Part shown: positions 7,871 through 16,579 of the stretch, one piece after another
How the letters are laid out: each line of letters opens with the position of its first letter
Position numbering within the stretch: position 1 is the stretch's first letter
From: Gammaproteobacteria bacterium
GTDB lineage: Bacteria > Pseudomonadota > Gammaproteobacteria > Pseudomonadales > Azotimanducaceae
Length of the DNA stretch: 40,726 nt
Reading direction: 5' to 3'
NCBI GenBank assembly: GCA_030428905.1
Contig: JAUIED010000026.1
Location: forward strand, 1-40,726
The notes under the pieces: generated by a model
The model's database searches: none
What the model was told of the DNA's origin: nothing
The model's input: the letters and a program-made list of their open reading frames with translations, nothing else
Made by a program: the position numbers and the translations under genes

Positions 7871-10800
7871 TTTTCCACCTGCCAGTGCCTTTGCCCGTGC
7901 CCCGAAGTGCACGACGTCTTCGACGATGAGGTACAGGCATGGCACCAGCAGCAGTGTGATGAACGTGGCAAACAAAACACCCCACGCCAGTGATACTGCC
8001 ATCGGCAGGAACGGTGCCGTGGCAGGCGTGCTGGTAGACATCAGCGGTATCAGGCCGACGAAGGTGGTCACAGACGTCAGGATGATGGGCCGAAAACGTA
8101 CCTTTGTGGCATCGATGATCGCCTCCAGTGGATTCAGACCTTCCTTGCGCTGCCGGTTGGCGTAGTCCACCAGAACGAGCGAGGCATTCACTACCACGCC
8201 GGACAGCGCGACGATGCCGAGTGCTGAGAAGAACATGAGCTGCACGTTGAGCACGAAGTGGCCGACGATGGCGCCCACGGCACCAAATGGAATGACGCTC
8301 ATGATCACCAGGGGCTGCAGATAGCTGCGCAGCGGGATGGCGAGCAGGCCATAGATGAGGATCAGCGCGAAGCCGCTGCCCACCGCAAGGCCGCTGACGG
8401 CCTTGAGGCGCTCTTCCTGCTCACCACCCAGGTTGATTTCCACGGTCGGGAACTTCGCGCGGAGGTTGGGTACCAGCTCCTGGCGGATGCTTGCGCCTAC
8501 TTCTTCCGGCGTGACGAGACCGCGGTCTACCTCGGCGGATACCGTCACCGTACGCTGGCCGTCAATGCGCTGGATGCTTGAGTAGCCGCGATTCACCTCG
8601 AAGCGGGCGACGCTGTAGAACGGCACCTCGATGCCGTCCGGCGTGCGGATGTACATGTCTTCCAGGTTGCCGATGGAACGCCGCTCGGCTTCTGGGAAAC
8701 GAACCATTACGCGCACGTCGTCCTGACCGCGCTGCACGCGCTGCGCTTCGGCACCGTAAAAGGCGCTGCGCACCTGGCTTGCCAGATCCTGCAGGGTAAG
8801 GCCGAGGTTACGGGCCTCCGGCAGCAGGCTGAGCTGTATCTCCTGCTTGCCGGAGCGGAAGGAGTCGGCGATGTCGTACACGCCTGTGTAGCGGGACAGC
8901 TGCGCCTTCATTTCTTCCGCCGCTTCACGCAGCGTATCTATTTCCCGGCCCTTGAGCTGGTACTCCACGGGCGCGCCGGCGGAGAACTGAGATGCATCAA
9001 AAGCCAATCGAACCGCGTCTGGCACGCTGTGTACGACTTCCCGCCAGCGGTTGGCAACTTCCGTGGCGGAGATGAAGCCGCGCTCCTCCTGTGGTGCGAG
9101 GTCCAGCACGATCTCGGCGATGTGACTCTTGCCGGAACCCTGCGGTCTACCGGGTCCGTTGCGGTCCACGAGCTGCCCGATACTGGAGAACACGTTGCGA
9201 ATCACCGGCTGGCTCACGCCGAGCTCGTCCATCAGCGTTTCGTTGAGTGCATCAGCCGCTGCCTCGATGCGTTGCGCCGCTGCAAGCGTAGCCTCCGCGG
9301 CGATACCTTCCGGCATTTCCAGGCTTGCGTATACACGGTTGCCGTCGATGGCGGGAAAGAAGCCGAAGATCACCCGGCCGCTGGCGATAAGGGACAGCGC
9401 AAGAATCAGGATGCCGAGCGCGATCGCGGAGGTGACGTAGCGCCAGCTCACGACTTTGCGTACCAAGCCGCCGTATACATCGTTGCCGAGCCACTCCAGC
9501 CAGCTGGCGAGCCGTCCCTGGAACTTGTTCCAGCCGCGGGAGGCGCCGGTGGACGGTTCACCCTGTTTGCGGTGTGCGAGGTGTGAGGGAAGGATGAGCT
9601 GCGATTCGATGATGCTGCACAGGAGTGCGAAGATCACTACCCAACCCAGCGGTGAAAAGAAGTTGGCCATGCGGCCTTGTACGAGCACCAGCGGTAGGAA
9701 TGCGGCCACCGTCGTAAGCACGCCGAAGATCACGGGAACGGAGACTTCCCAGGTGCCGTCCACCGCGGCCTGCATCGGCGTTTTGCCCATCTGCTCGTGG
9801 CCGTAGACGCGCTCTCCCACGACGATGGCGTCGTCGACGACGATGCCGAGTACGAGGATGAATGCCATCACCGTCATCGATGAGATGTTGATGTCGGTGA
9901 ACGGGAGAATGGCGATGGTGCCCATCAGCGCGACCGGGATACCGATGGCCACCCACATGGCGAGGCGGAAGCGCAGGAACAGGGCGAGAATCACCAGCAC
10001 CAACAGCAGACCGCCGCCGGCGTTGGTCATGAGCACGTTCATCCGCTCCTTCAGCTCCATGGACGTGTCGATCCACACGTTCAGGGCGATGCCCTGAGGC
10101 ACGCGCACCCGGTATTCGTCGACCAGCCGGTGCACATCCTCGGCAATCTGTATCAGATCTTCAGAACCCACCTGGGCGACGTTGACCACCACCGCCCGGC
10201 CGCCGTTGAACTGCGCGAGCAGGTCACCCTCTTCGAAAGAATCGCGGATGTCGGCGACATCGCGCAGGGTGATGCGGGTGCCGTCCTTGCGCGTGAGCAC
10301 CACCACGTCCTCGAACTCCTGACCCCAGTAGGCCTGGCCTGTGGTGCGTATGAGGATCTCGCCGCCAGCGGTTTTTATGGTTCCGCCCGGCATGTCCAGC
10401 GAGCTTTTACGGATGGCCATCGACACCTGGTCGAGCGTTATGCCGTAGCGACGCAGAGCTCCCTCGGAAACCTCGATGGAAATCTCGTAGGGCCGGATGT
10501 AGTTCACCGCCGCCTGGGATATGCCATCGATCTCAGCGATGTCGTCGCGCAGCTGGCGCGCCAGCTCCTTGAGTGTGCGCTCCTCTGCGTGTCCGGAGAT
10601 GGCGATCTGCAGCACGCGACGGGCAAGAGACACCTTCGAGACGATGGGCTTTTCGGTTTCTATGGGGAAGCTGTTGATGCCGTCCACCAGGCTCTTGATC
10701 TCGTTGAGCGCAGTCACCTGGTCGGCATCGTTGAACAGTTCTGCCGTGACGTTGCACCTGCCCTCAACCGCGCTCGAGCGCATTCGTTCGATGCCTTCCA

Positions 10801-11023
10801 CCCCTTCGATGGCTTCTTCGACACGCACGCACACGCTTTTTTCAACCTCCACCGGCGCGGCGCCGAGGTATGGCACGCTGACGTTAACCATCTTGATGTC
10901 GAAGTTGGGAAACTCTTCCTGGTTGGTGGTGAAGGCGCCGTACATGCCGCCAGCCAACAGAAGAATCATCAGCAGGTTCGAGGCGACGGGGTTGTGGGCA
11001 AACCAGCGAATGGCGGTGTGCAT
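7847..11023 (-). CDS. RND efflux transporter permease (AcrB/HAE1-type)
   Basis: 1058 residues from ATG 11023, chosen because AAGGAG sits seven nt upstream; a longer frame from 11068 would overlap the upstream gene. Transmembrane helix 1 is near residues 12-30. The N-terminal porter domain follows, with NQEEFPNFDIKMVNVSVPYLGAAPVEVE, the usual opening of this family. Helix 4 carries the proton-relay pair in LGIVVDDAIVVGE. The second half repeats the fold and ends with SVTTFVGLIPLM and a C-terminal membrane cluster. It would form the inner-membrane trimer of a tripartite pump with the membrane-fusion proteins encoded just upstream. No outer-membrane TolC partner is in the window. Substrates are unknown. 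Confidence 0.95.
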   Translation of the reverse strand: MHTAIRWFAHNPVASNLLMILLLAGGMYGAFTTNQEEFPNFDIKMVNVSVPYLGAAPVEVEKSVCVRVEEAIEGVEGIERMRSSAVEGRCNVTAELFNDADQVTALNEIKSLVDGINSFPIETEKPIVSKVSLARRVLQIAISGHAEERTLKELARQLRDDIAEIDGISQAAVNYIRPYEISIEVSEGALRRYGITLDQVSMAIRKSSLDMPGGTIKTAGGEILIRTTGQAYWGQEFEDVVVLTRKDGTRITLRDVADIRDSFEEGDLLAQFNGGRAVVVNVAQVGSEDLIQIAEDVHRLVDEYRVRVPQGIALNVWIDTSMELKERMNVLMTNAGGGLLLVLVILALFLRFRLAMWVAIGIPVALMGTIAILPFTDINISSMTVMAFILVLGIVVDDAIVVGERVYGHEQMGKTPMQAAVDGTWEVSVPVIFGVLTTVAAFLPLVLVQGRMANFFSPLGWVVIFALLCSIIESQLILPSHLAHRKQGEPSTGASRGWNKFQGRLASWLEWLGNDVYGGLVRKVVSWRYVTSAIALGILILALSLIASGRVIFGFFPAIDGNRVYASLEMPEGIAAEATLAAAQRIEAAADALNETLMDELGVSQPVIRNVFSSIGQLVDRNGPGRPQGSGKSHIAEIVLDLAPQEERGFISATEVANRWREVVHSVPDAVRLAFDASQFSAGAPVEYQLKGREIDTLREAAEEMKAQLSRYTGVYDIADSFRSGKQEIQLSLLPEARNLGLTLQDLASQVRSAFYGAEAQRVQRGQDDVRVMVRFPEAERRSIGNLEDMYIRTPDGIEVPFYSVARFEVNRGYSSIQRIDGQRTVTVSAEVDRGLVTPEEVGASIRQELVPNLRAKFPTVEINLGGEQEERLKAVSGLAVGSGFALILIYGLLAIPLRSYLQPLVIMSVIPFGAVGAIVGHFVLNVQLMFFSALGIVALSGVVVNASLVLVDYANRQRKEGLNPLEAIIDATKVRFRPIILTSVTTFVGLIPLMSTSTPATAPFLPMAVSLAWGVLFATFITLLLVPCLYLIVEDVVHFGARAKALAGGKSAPEPIF

Positions 11024-11042
11024 GAGGGCTCCTTGCCTCGCG

Positions 11043-12194
11043 TCAGGTGGCGTTGCCGGTTTCGACAACCGGGTGCACGATCATGCCGTCGATCGGCGTC
11101 TGGATGGGGGAGATACAGACCCGCTCGCCGGCGGCGAGGCCGCTCTGCACGAGCACATCGTCCTGGTACAGGCGAAGCGGTTCGATGTCGCGGTAGCGCA
11201 ACCGGTTTTCCTGGTCGACGACCATTACCTGGTTGTTGTTGCGCAGCGCGGAGCGTGGCAGAACGATGATGTTCTGTGCATCGAGGCCTTCGATTGCCGC
11301 ATCGACGAACAGGCCCACACTCAGCGGTGCGGCGCTATCGCTGGTGTCCACGCGCGCAACGAGCTGCACCATGCGGCTGGAGATGTCGATTTCTGCCTCG
11401 GTGCGGACGATGCGGCCGTTCCAGGTCAGTGCCTGACCGGCGTACAGGGCGCTGAGCTGTACTTGGGGTTGCATGTTCTCAGGCAGCTCGCCGCGCATGG
11501 TGGGCGGCAGCTTGAGAAAGGCGAGCTGGCGGTCGGCGATCGGCAGCCTGACCTCGACGGAATCGCTGGCGTAGAGGGTGGCAATGGCGGCACCGCGGCT
11601 GACAAACTGTCCGACGTCCACAGACTCCTGGCGCACGAGACCGGAAAAGGGCGCTTTGAGCTCGGTGCGGGATAGATCTTCCCGCGCTTGCGCAAGGCCC
11701 GCGCGACTTTCGCGCAGCGCTGCTTCAGCCACCCGCAGCGCACGCAAGGCGTTCTCCAGCTGCGACCGGGAGGTGAGGTTGCGTGCCGACAGACTCTTCT
11801 GCCGTTCGTATTCATACTGTGCGTGTTGCAGCTCTGCTTCAGCGCGTACGGTTGCTGCCTGTGTCCGTGAGCGGGCGGACTCATAGTCGGCGGTGTCGAT
11901 ACGTGCCAACGTATCGCCGGCCTTGAAGTAGCCGCCGACCACCAGGTTGGGGGATATCCATTCGATGCGGCCGGAAACCTCTGGAATGAGCTGGCTTTCG
12001 GTTGCGGGTTGCACGCTGCCCTGGGAGTGCACCTTCAGTCGCACGGTTTGCGGCTGCACTTCCTGCACCCGCACGCTGATCGGCACCGGTACGCGGCTGG
12101 ACGGCTGCAGCGTCGGGGCCGTGGCCATCAGCACGCCGGCGCCGAAGATGAAAACGACGACGATGGCGAGCGGAATGAGCAGGGTGCGAATCAC
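11043..12194 (-). CDS. RND membrane-fusion protein, second of a tandem pair
   Basis: 383 residues from GTG 12194. The N-terminal anchor is a hydrophobic helix (about 5-25), followed by a periplasmic adaptor fold: a biotinyl-lipoyl-like half (SQGSVQPATESQLIPEVSGRIEWISPNLVVGGYFKAGDTLARID), a coiled-coil hairpin (about 95-165, rich in Ala, Glu and Arg), then the returning lipoyl half (LKAPFSGLVRQESVDVGQFV). The C-terminal end, GERVCISPIQTPIDGMIV, closely parallels the neighbouring paralogue. The stop lies 19 nt before the RND start, so the three genes form one operon. A longer frame to 12239 is rejected because it overlaps the neighbouring coding region. Confidence 0.9.
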   Translation of the reverse strand: MIRTLLIPLAIVVVFIFGAGVLMATAPTLQPSSRVPVPISVRVQEVQPQTVRLKVHSQGSVQPATESQLIPEVSGRIEWISPNLVVGGYFKAGDTLARIDTADYESARSRTQAATVRAEAELQHAQYEYERQKSLSARNLTSRSQLENALRALRVAEAALRESRAGLAQAREDLSRTELKAPFSGLVRQESVDVGQFVSRGAAIATLYASDSVEVRLPIADRQLAFLKLPPTMRGELPENMQPQVQLSALYAGQALTWNGRIVRTEAEIDISSRMVQLVARVDTSDSAAPLSVGLFVDAAIEGLDAQNIIVLPRSALRNNNQVMVVDQENRLRYRDIEPLRLYQDDVLVQSGLAAGERVCISPIQTPIDGMIVHPVVETGNAT

Positions 12195-12201
12195 TTGGTG
12201 C

Positions 12202-13341
12202 TCAGCCGGCGATGACGGGGGATACGTACATGCCGTCAACCGGCGTTGCCACAGGAGAAGTGCACACGCGCTCGCCAGCGCTCAGGCCCTCTCGCACCAG
12301 CACCCGTTCGCCGTCGAGGCGCAGGGCATCGACGCTGCGGAAGCGCAGGCGGTTTTCCCGGTCCACCACCAGCACCTGGCCGTCGTCGCGCAGCGCTGAA
12401 CGGGGCAGCACGATGGCGTCATTCAGGCTCACGCCCTGAATCACGGCGTCGACAAACAAACCCACAGGCAAAGGCATGGAGCCTTCGGTGGTGGGTACCC
12501 GCGCGATGAGATGCACCATGCGGCTGTAGTTGTCGATCTGTGCATCGCGGCGCATGACAGTGCCGCTCCATTGCAGCTTCTGGCCGCCAAACTCGGCGTT
12601 CAACGTGACGTTAGGCCGCTTGTCGGCCGGGATGTGCCCGTGCAGAGACAGCGGAATATCGAGAAACGCAAGCTCCCGATCGTTGATAGGCAGGCGTACC
12701 TCTACTGCGTCGTCTGCATAGAGCGTGGCAATCTGCGCACCGCGCGGCAAAAACTGGCCCACGTCTACGGACTCGCGGCGCACGCGGCCATCGTAGGGTG
12801 CAACGATTCTGGTACGTTCGAGATCCCGGCGCGCCTGCTCCAGACGTGCGGTGGCATCGCTCAGGTTGGCTTGGGCCACCCGTAGCGCGCGGTTGGTGTT
12901 CTCGAAGCCGGCACGGCTGGTCAGCCGTTCGCGTACGAGCGTGGCAGCGCGCTCCTGTTCGAAGCGGGCGTGTTTGTGCTCTGCCTCAGCTCGCTTGCGC
13001 TGTGCCTCGGCCTGTTTCAACTGCTGCACGAGCTGCGTGTCGTCCAGTTCCAGCAGCACGTCACCCTCGTTGAAGGCGCCTCCGACAACCAGTGATGGGG
13101 CGGTACGCACGATGCGGCCGGACACCTCGCTGATGAGTTGTGTTTCAACGGCTGGCATTACGGAGCCCTGCGCTTTGACTTCCAGCTCAACGTGCTGCGG
13201 CAGCACTGCCTGCACCTCCACGGGCGTCGGTGCGCGCTCGCTGGCGACAACCGCGGGCAGCGCGTCTGTCGCGCGCAGGCTCGCAGCGGCCAGCAATCCC
13301 ACCAGAGACAAACTGACGATTGCCAGAAATCGGTACAACAT
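12202..13341 (-). CDS. RND membrane-fusion protein, first of a tandem pair
   Basis: 379 residues from ATG 13341, whose A overlaps the regulator's stop as TGATG. A signal or anchor helix (about 5-23) precedes the adaptor core: KAQGSVMPAVETQLISEVSGRIVRTAPSLVVGG, a coiled-coil with LKQAEAQRKRAEAEHKHARFEQERA, and APYDGRVRRESVDVGQFLPRG. The C-terminal GERVCTSPVATPVDGMYV is nearly the same as in the downstream paralogue. The two adaptors are clearly duplicates that have diverged along their whole length, suggesting a hetero-oligomeric adaptor ring for a single pump. An in-frame extension to 13584 lies within the regulator gene and is not used. Confidence 0.9.
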   Translation of the reverse strand: MLYRFLAIVSLSLVGLLAAASLRATDALPAVVASERAPTPVEVQAVLPQHVELEVKAQGSVMPAVETQLISEVSGRIVRTAPSLVVGGAFNEGDVLLELDDTQLVQQLKQAEAQRKRAEAEHKHARFEQERAATLVRERLTSRAGFENTNRALRVAQANLSDATARLEQARRDLERTRIVAPYDGRVRRESVDVGQFLPRGAQIATLYADDAVEVRLPINDRELAFLDIPLSLHGHIPADKRPNVTLNAEFGGQKLQWSGTVMRRDAQIDNYSRMVHLIARVPTTEGSMPLPVGLFVDAVIQGVSLNDAIVLPRSALRDDGQVLVVDRENRLRFRSVDALRLDGERVLVREGLSAGERVCTSPVATPVDGMYVSPVIAG

Positions 13342-14054
13342 CAGATCGATACCTCGACTACATTGGCGTTGTTGTGATCGCCAATAGCGGCGAGCACGTT
13401 GCTGCGGTTCAGTGATTCGAAGCGTTGCATGGCGACCAGTGCCGCTTGCTTGTCGCGCCGCGCAAGCGCGGTGTCGAGTTCCAGGCTCAGTGCGCGGTGG
13501 GCCGGCGAGTCGATGTTCGCCGGCGGGCCTTTCTCTACCACCTGGATGAGCTGCTCGAATAGCGAGCGTGCAATGATCTGGCACACTAGCTGGCGGCTGG
13601 TCAGCATGATCGCGCGCAACACTTCCATGCGCGCGATGGCGTGCTGCTCGGCGTTGCTGGTGGGGCTGAGCAATGGTTGGATGCGCGTGCGGATGTCGCT
13701 GAGCTCGGCATCCGTGGCTTCGTCCACGACGTGCGAGATGGCGACCTGGGCGAGCGAATTCACCACTTCGAGCACCTGCACGATCAGGTGCGCGTCGGGA
13801 GTTTCTCCCCGGGTGAGCAGCATGCCAATGACGTCGAGACTGGCGTGCTGCAACGGTTCTACGCGGGCACCGCCGGGCTGGATGGTGGCCAACCCCATTT
13901 GCGCGACTTTCTTCATGGCCTCCCGCACCGCGCCGCGGTTGGCGTCGAAGCGCAATGCCAGGTCCCGCTCAGAGGGCAGCCGCTCGCCGGGTAGGAAACG
14001 GTTGGCGAGGATCTCGTCGGTCAGTGCCTGGGCAATTTCGTCGTGTTTGGTCAT
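13341..14054 (-). CDS. GntR/FadR-family transcriptional regulator (FCD ligand domain)
   Basis: 237 residues from ATG 14054, where MTKHDEIAQAL begins a typical GntR N-terminus. The winged helix-turn-helix spans about 5-70, with LPSERDLALRFDANRGAVREAMKKVAQMGLATIQPGGARV; the second half is all-helical, matching the FCD (FadR C-terminal) ligand domain. These regulators usually bind a small organic acid or acyl ligand and repress adjacent genes. The gene leads the adaptor-adaptor-pump operon and shares a TGATG junction with the first adaptor, so it probably controls its own operon through the repeats at 14087-14114. A start at 14120 would place that operator inside the coding region and lacks support. 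Confidence 0.9.
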   Translation of the reverse strand: MTKHDEIAQALTDEILANRFLPGERLPSERDLALRFDANRGAVREAMKKVAQMGLATIQPGGARVEPLQHASLDVIGMLLTRGETPDAHLIVQVLEVVNSLAQVAISHVVDEATDAELSDIRTRIQPLLSPTSNAEQHAIARMEVLRAIMLTSRQLVCQIIARSLFEQLIQVVEKGPPANIDSPAHRALSLELDTALARRDKQAALVAMQRFESLNRSNVLAAIGDHNNANVVEVSI

Positions 14055-14086
14055 GGCTGATAGTGCGATCCGGCGTTTCGTGGTTA

Positions 14087-14114
14087 GACCGAATTGGTCG
14101 GACCACTTTGGTCG
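14087..14114 (-). promoter_or_regulatory. Tandem 14-bp operator for the GntR/FadR regulator
   Basis: GACC-N5-GGTCG occurs twice back to back (14087-14100 and 14101-14114). Across the junction it creates TGGTCGGACCA at 14095-14105, a perfect palindrome of the TGGT-N3-ACCA class bound by FadR-type GntR proteins. The site lies 33 bp upstream of the regulator start, where binding would block the leftward promoter. It is 180 bp from the divergent protease start, so control of that gene is less likely. Binding itself is inferred from the family consensus. Confidence 0.7.
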
Positions 14115-14272
14115 GGGCAATCTTAGTCATGTGGCGCAGAAAGTCCAATTTTTGTTACCAGTCGTAGCGAAAGTGTGTGCTGCGGCAAGTTTTTAGACGT
14201 TTTGGTTGGCTTCTTTCTGTTTGATAGCGCATTCCGCTCTATAACCCGCCTGTGCGGCTGATGTATGGTTGC

Positions 14273-14287
14273 CGCCTCTCAGAGGCG
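14273..14287 (+). promoter_or_regulatory. Hairpin over the protease ribosome-binding site
   Basis: CGCCTCT (14273-14279) and AGAGGCG (14281-14287) are exact inverted repeats. The right arm contains AGAGG, the only Shine-Dalgarno-like sequence before ATG 14297. In RNA this would fold as a six-bp stem with a three-nt loop that hides the ribosome site. A TATAAC at 14240-14245 is a possible -10 element, without a convincing -35. Confidence 0.4.
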
Positions 14288-14296
14288 TCTGCACAT

Positions 14297-15574
14297 ATGA
14301 CACGTCCGCACCTGAAGCCCCTGCTGATCGTGCTCTCTCTATTCGTCTGCCCGCCTGCGCTGGCCGAAGGCGCACGCGACCTGTTTCAGACCAGCAGCGC
14401 GCAGATTGTGCAGGTGCTCATCATCGAAGCGGCTTCCGACAAGAAGGCTGCAATCGGCTCCGGATTTCATGTGGGCGAAGCCGGTTTCATTGCGACGAAC
14501 TTTCATGTGGTGTCCGAAGCCATTCACGAACCGCAGCGCTACCGCGTAGAGGTGCTCGATGCCTCGGGTGAACAGGTGGCAGCAGGCATAGAGCACTTCG
14601 ACGTGGTGCACGACCTGGCGCTGCTGCGCGTGCCGGATGCGGAGGCTAAGCCAGGGCTTGTCATTGCTGAGGGTGCACTCACCAAGGGCGAGACCCTGTA
14701 TGCGCTGGGTAACCCATTCGATCTCGGCCAGACTATCGTGCCCGGCACCTTCAATGGACTGCTGGAAACTAGCTTCTATCAGAAGCTCTTGTTCAGCGGC
14801 TCGCTGAACCCCGGTATGAGCGGCGGCCCCGCGCTGGACGAGCAGGGCAGGGTGGTCGGCGTGAATGTCGCCACCTCCGGCAACCAGATCAGCTTCCTCG
14901 TGCCGGTACAGTATCTGCAGGCGCTGCTCGAGCGTCGCATGATGGGTGATCGGCTCCATGCCGAGGGCTATGAGGCGGAGATCGGCCGTCAGCTCCTGGA
15001 GGATCAGGAGTACAAATATGCGTTATTGCTGAATCTCGAGTGGCCTACGCAGACGCTGGGTGGCGCGCGCGTCGGCGGCGACATCAGCGACTACTTCAAG
15101 TGCTGGGGCGATACGGCTGAGGACGATGACCTGCTCTATACGCTCACGGAGTCCACCTGCACCTCCCAGGACAGCATCTACATCTCGCCGCGCTTCCAGA
15201 CCGGCGCCATCGACTACCAGTACAGCTGGGCGGAGTCGGATGCGCTCAACGACGTTCGCTTCTCTGCATTCATGACCCAGGCCATGGGGTCGATGTACAC
15301 GCGTAATCCGGCTACGGATAAGGATGTGACCAATTATCAGTGCCGGCAGGCCTTCGTCGGCGAAGCTGACAGCGCTGAGGGTAAGTGGCGCAGCGTGCTC
15401 TGCGTGCGGCAATACCTGGCCTATCCGGCGTTGTACGACGTGCTCTATCTCGGTGCTCTGGTAGGTCGCGCGCGGCAAGGGCTGTCCAGCCACTTCGCGC
15501 TGTCCGGTGTCACCGAGGCCAATGCACGGGAATTTCTCGATAAATTCATGGGGCTGCAAGCGTGGGATTCGTAA
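14297..15574 (+). CDS. Secreted trypsin-like serine protease (S1C/Deg-like core, no PDZ seen)
   Basis: 425 residues from ATG 14297, giving a clean signal peptide (hydrophobic 9-20, cleavage after A21-L-A23). The chymotrypsin-fold triad is complete: His70 in TNFHVV, Asp106 in HDLALL, and Ser175 in NPGMSGGP, where Met replaces the usual Asn of GNSGGP. Unlike DegP, DegQ or DegS, the region after about residue 215 has no recognisable PDZ domain. It is a roughly 200-residue, Trp/Tyr- and Cys-containing domain I do not recognise. The protease is expected in the periplasm. It overlaps the downstream FHA gene by 13 nt. The group resembles E. coli in placing a Deg-type protease near yhcB. Confidence 0.88.
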   Translation: MTRPHLKPLLIVLSLFVCPPALAEGARDLFQTSSAQIVQVLIIEAASDKKAAIGSGFHVGEAGFIATNFHVVSEAIHEPQRYRVEVLDASGEQVAAGIEHFDVVHDLALLRVPDAEAKPGLVIAEGALTKGETLYALGNPFDLGQTIVPGTFNGLLETSFYQKLLFSGSLNPGMSGGPALDEQGRVVGVNVATSGNQISFLVPVQYLQALLERRMMGDRLHAEGYEAEIGRQLLEDQEYKYALLLNLEWPTQTLGGARVGGDISDYFKCWGDTAEDDDLLYTLTESTCTSQDSIYISPRFQTGAIDYQYSWAESDALNDVRFSAFMTQAMGSMYTRNPATDKDVTNYQCRQAFVGEADSAEGKWRSVLCVRQYLAYPALYDVLYLGALVGRARQGLSSHFALSGVTEANAREFLDKFMGLQAWDS

Positions 15575-16554
15575 TTGAAATCACCAGCCGCAGCGGCCGC
15601 GTGGATGAGCGGCACGTATTCGCGCGGCCGACCGCCCGGGTGGGGCGCGCCTACGACAACGACGTGATCCTGGCGGACCCGTACGTTGGGCCGCACCACC
15701 TGCAGATCAGCAACGACCTTAACGGTCTCTCGGTGGAGGTGCTCGATGCCGCGGCGCATAGCCACAAAGGTCATCAGGCGCTGGGCGTCGGGCGTACGTC
15801 GATCGCATCGGGCAGCGAGCTGGTGATTGGTAGAACACACCTGCGAGTGTATGCATCCAATCACCCGGTACCGCCGGCGCAGGCTTTCGAACGGCTGGAT
15901 CAGTGGATCACGGCGGCGACCCAGCCGTTTGCGGTGGCCGTGTGTGTGGGTATTTGTCTTCTGGTCACGCTCGGCAGCGCCTACCTTTCCAGTTACCACA
16001 CGCTCGAACTCGAAGACGTGCTGCTCGGCGCTTTGTCGACGCTTGCGTTGGCGGGGGGCTGGGCGCTGATCTGGTCGCTGGTGACGCGTGTCTCCAGGGG
16101 AGAGCCTCGGTTCTTTCAGCATCTGCTGGCGGCGTTGGGCTACGTGCTGGTGTCCACCCTGTTTGACTGGGTAGTGCAGGTCGCTGCCTACAACGCCGGC
16201 TCAGTCGGTGTTCGGCAAACCCTCAACTACCTGGCAAACGGTATCAGCCTGGCGCTGCTGCTGGCGCTGTCGCTGCGCATCGCCTTTGCGCAAGGCTTCT
16301 GGGTGCGACAGGCTTTCGCGCACGGCATCGCCTGGTCGGTGGTGGCCTACACCGTGCTCACGACCATGTCGTTCGAGCGTTTTTTCGAGAGTGCGCCGGA
16401 CTTCGATCCGACGATCATGCCGGATGCGCTGCATGTAGCGGGCTCCGAGAGCCGTAGCGCGTTTGTCGACGAGGCGCAGGCGTTGTTCGTGTTCCCTGAC
16501 GCCGACACCGATACAGAAGCCGGCCCGAACGAGCTGCCATCCGGTGTAGACTAG
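15562..16554 (+). CDS. FHA-domain protein with five-helix membrane region
   Basis: 330 residues from GTG 15562. The N-terminal 95 residues form a forkhead-associated domain: V27-G28-R29, the DNDVILADPYVGPHH segment (conserved His45/46), and a closing IGRTHLRVYA strand. FHA domains bind phosphothreonine in the cytoplasm. Five hydrophobic segments follow (about 118-140, 152-176, 183-208, 218-240 and 252-275), and the C-terminal tail is acidic. Its start is 13 nt inside the protease gene, so expression is coupled. A cytoplasmic phospho-sensor joined to a membrane domain, made with a periplasmic protease, suggests transmembrane signalling; this is inference. No Ser/Thr kinase or phosphatase is in the window. 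Confidence 0.82.
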   Translation: MGFVIEITSRSGRVDERHVFARPTARVGRAYDNDVILADPYVGPHHLQISNDLNGLSVEVLDAAAHSHKGHQALGVGRTSIASGSELVIGRTHLRVYASNHPVPPAQAFERLDQWITAATQPFAVAVCVGICLLVTLGSAYLSSYHTLELEDVLLGALSTLALAGGWALIWSLVTRVSRGEPRFFQHLLAALGYVLVSTLFDWVVQVAAYNAGSVGVRQTLNYLANGISLALLLALSLRIAFAQGFWVRQAFAHGIAWSVVAYTVLTTMSFERFFESAPDFDPTIMPDALHVAGSESRSAFVDEAQALFVFPDADTDTEAGPNELPSGVD

Positions 16555-16579
16555 CCCTTTCAGCGAACGCATTGGTGGT

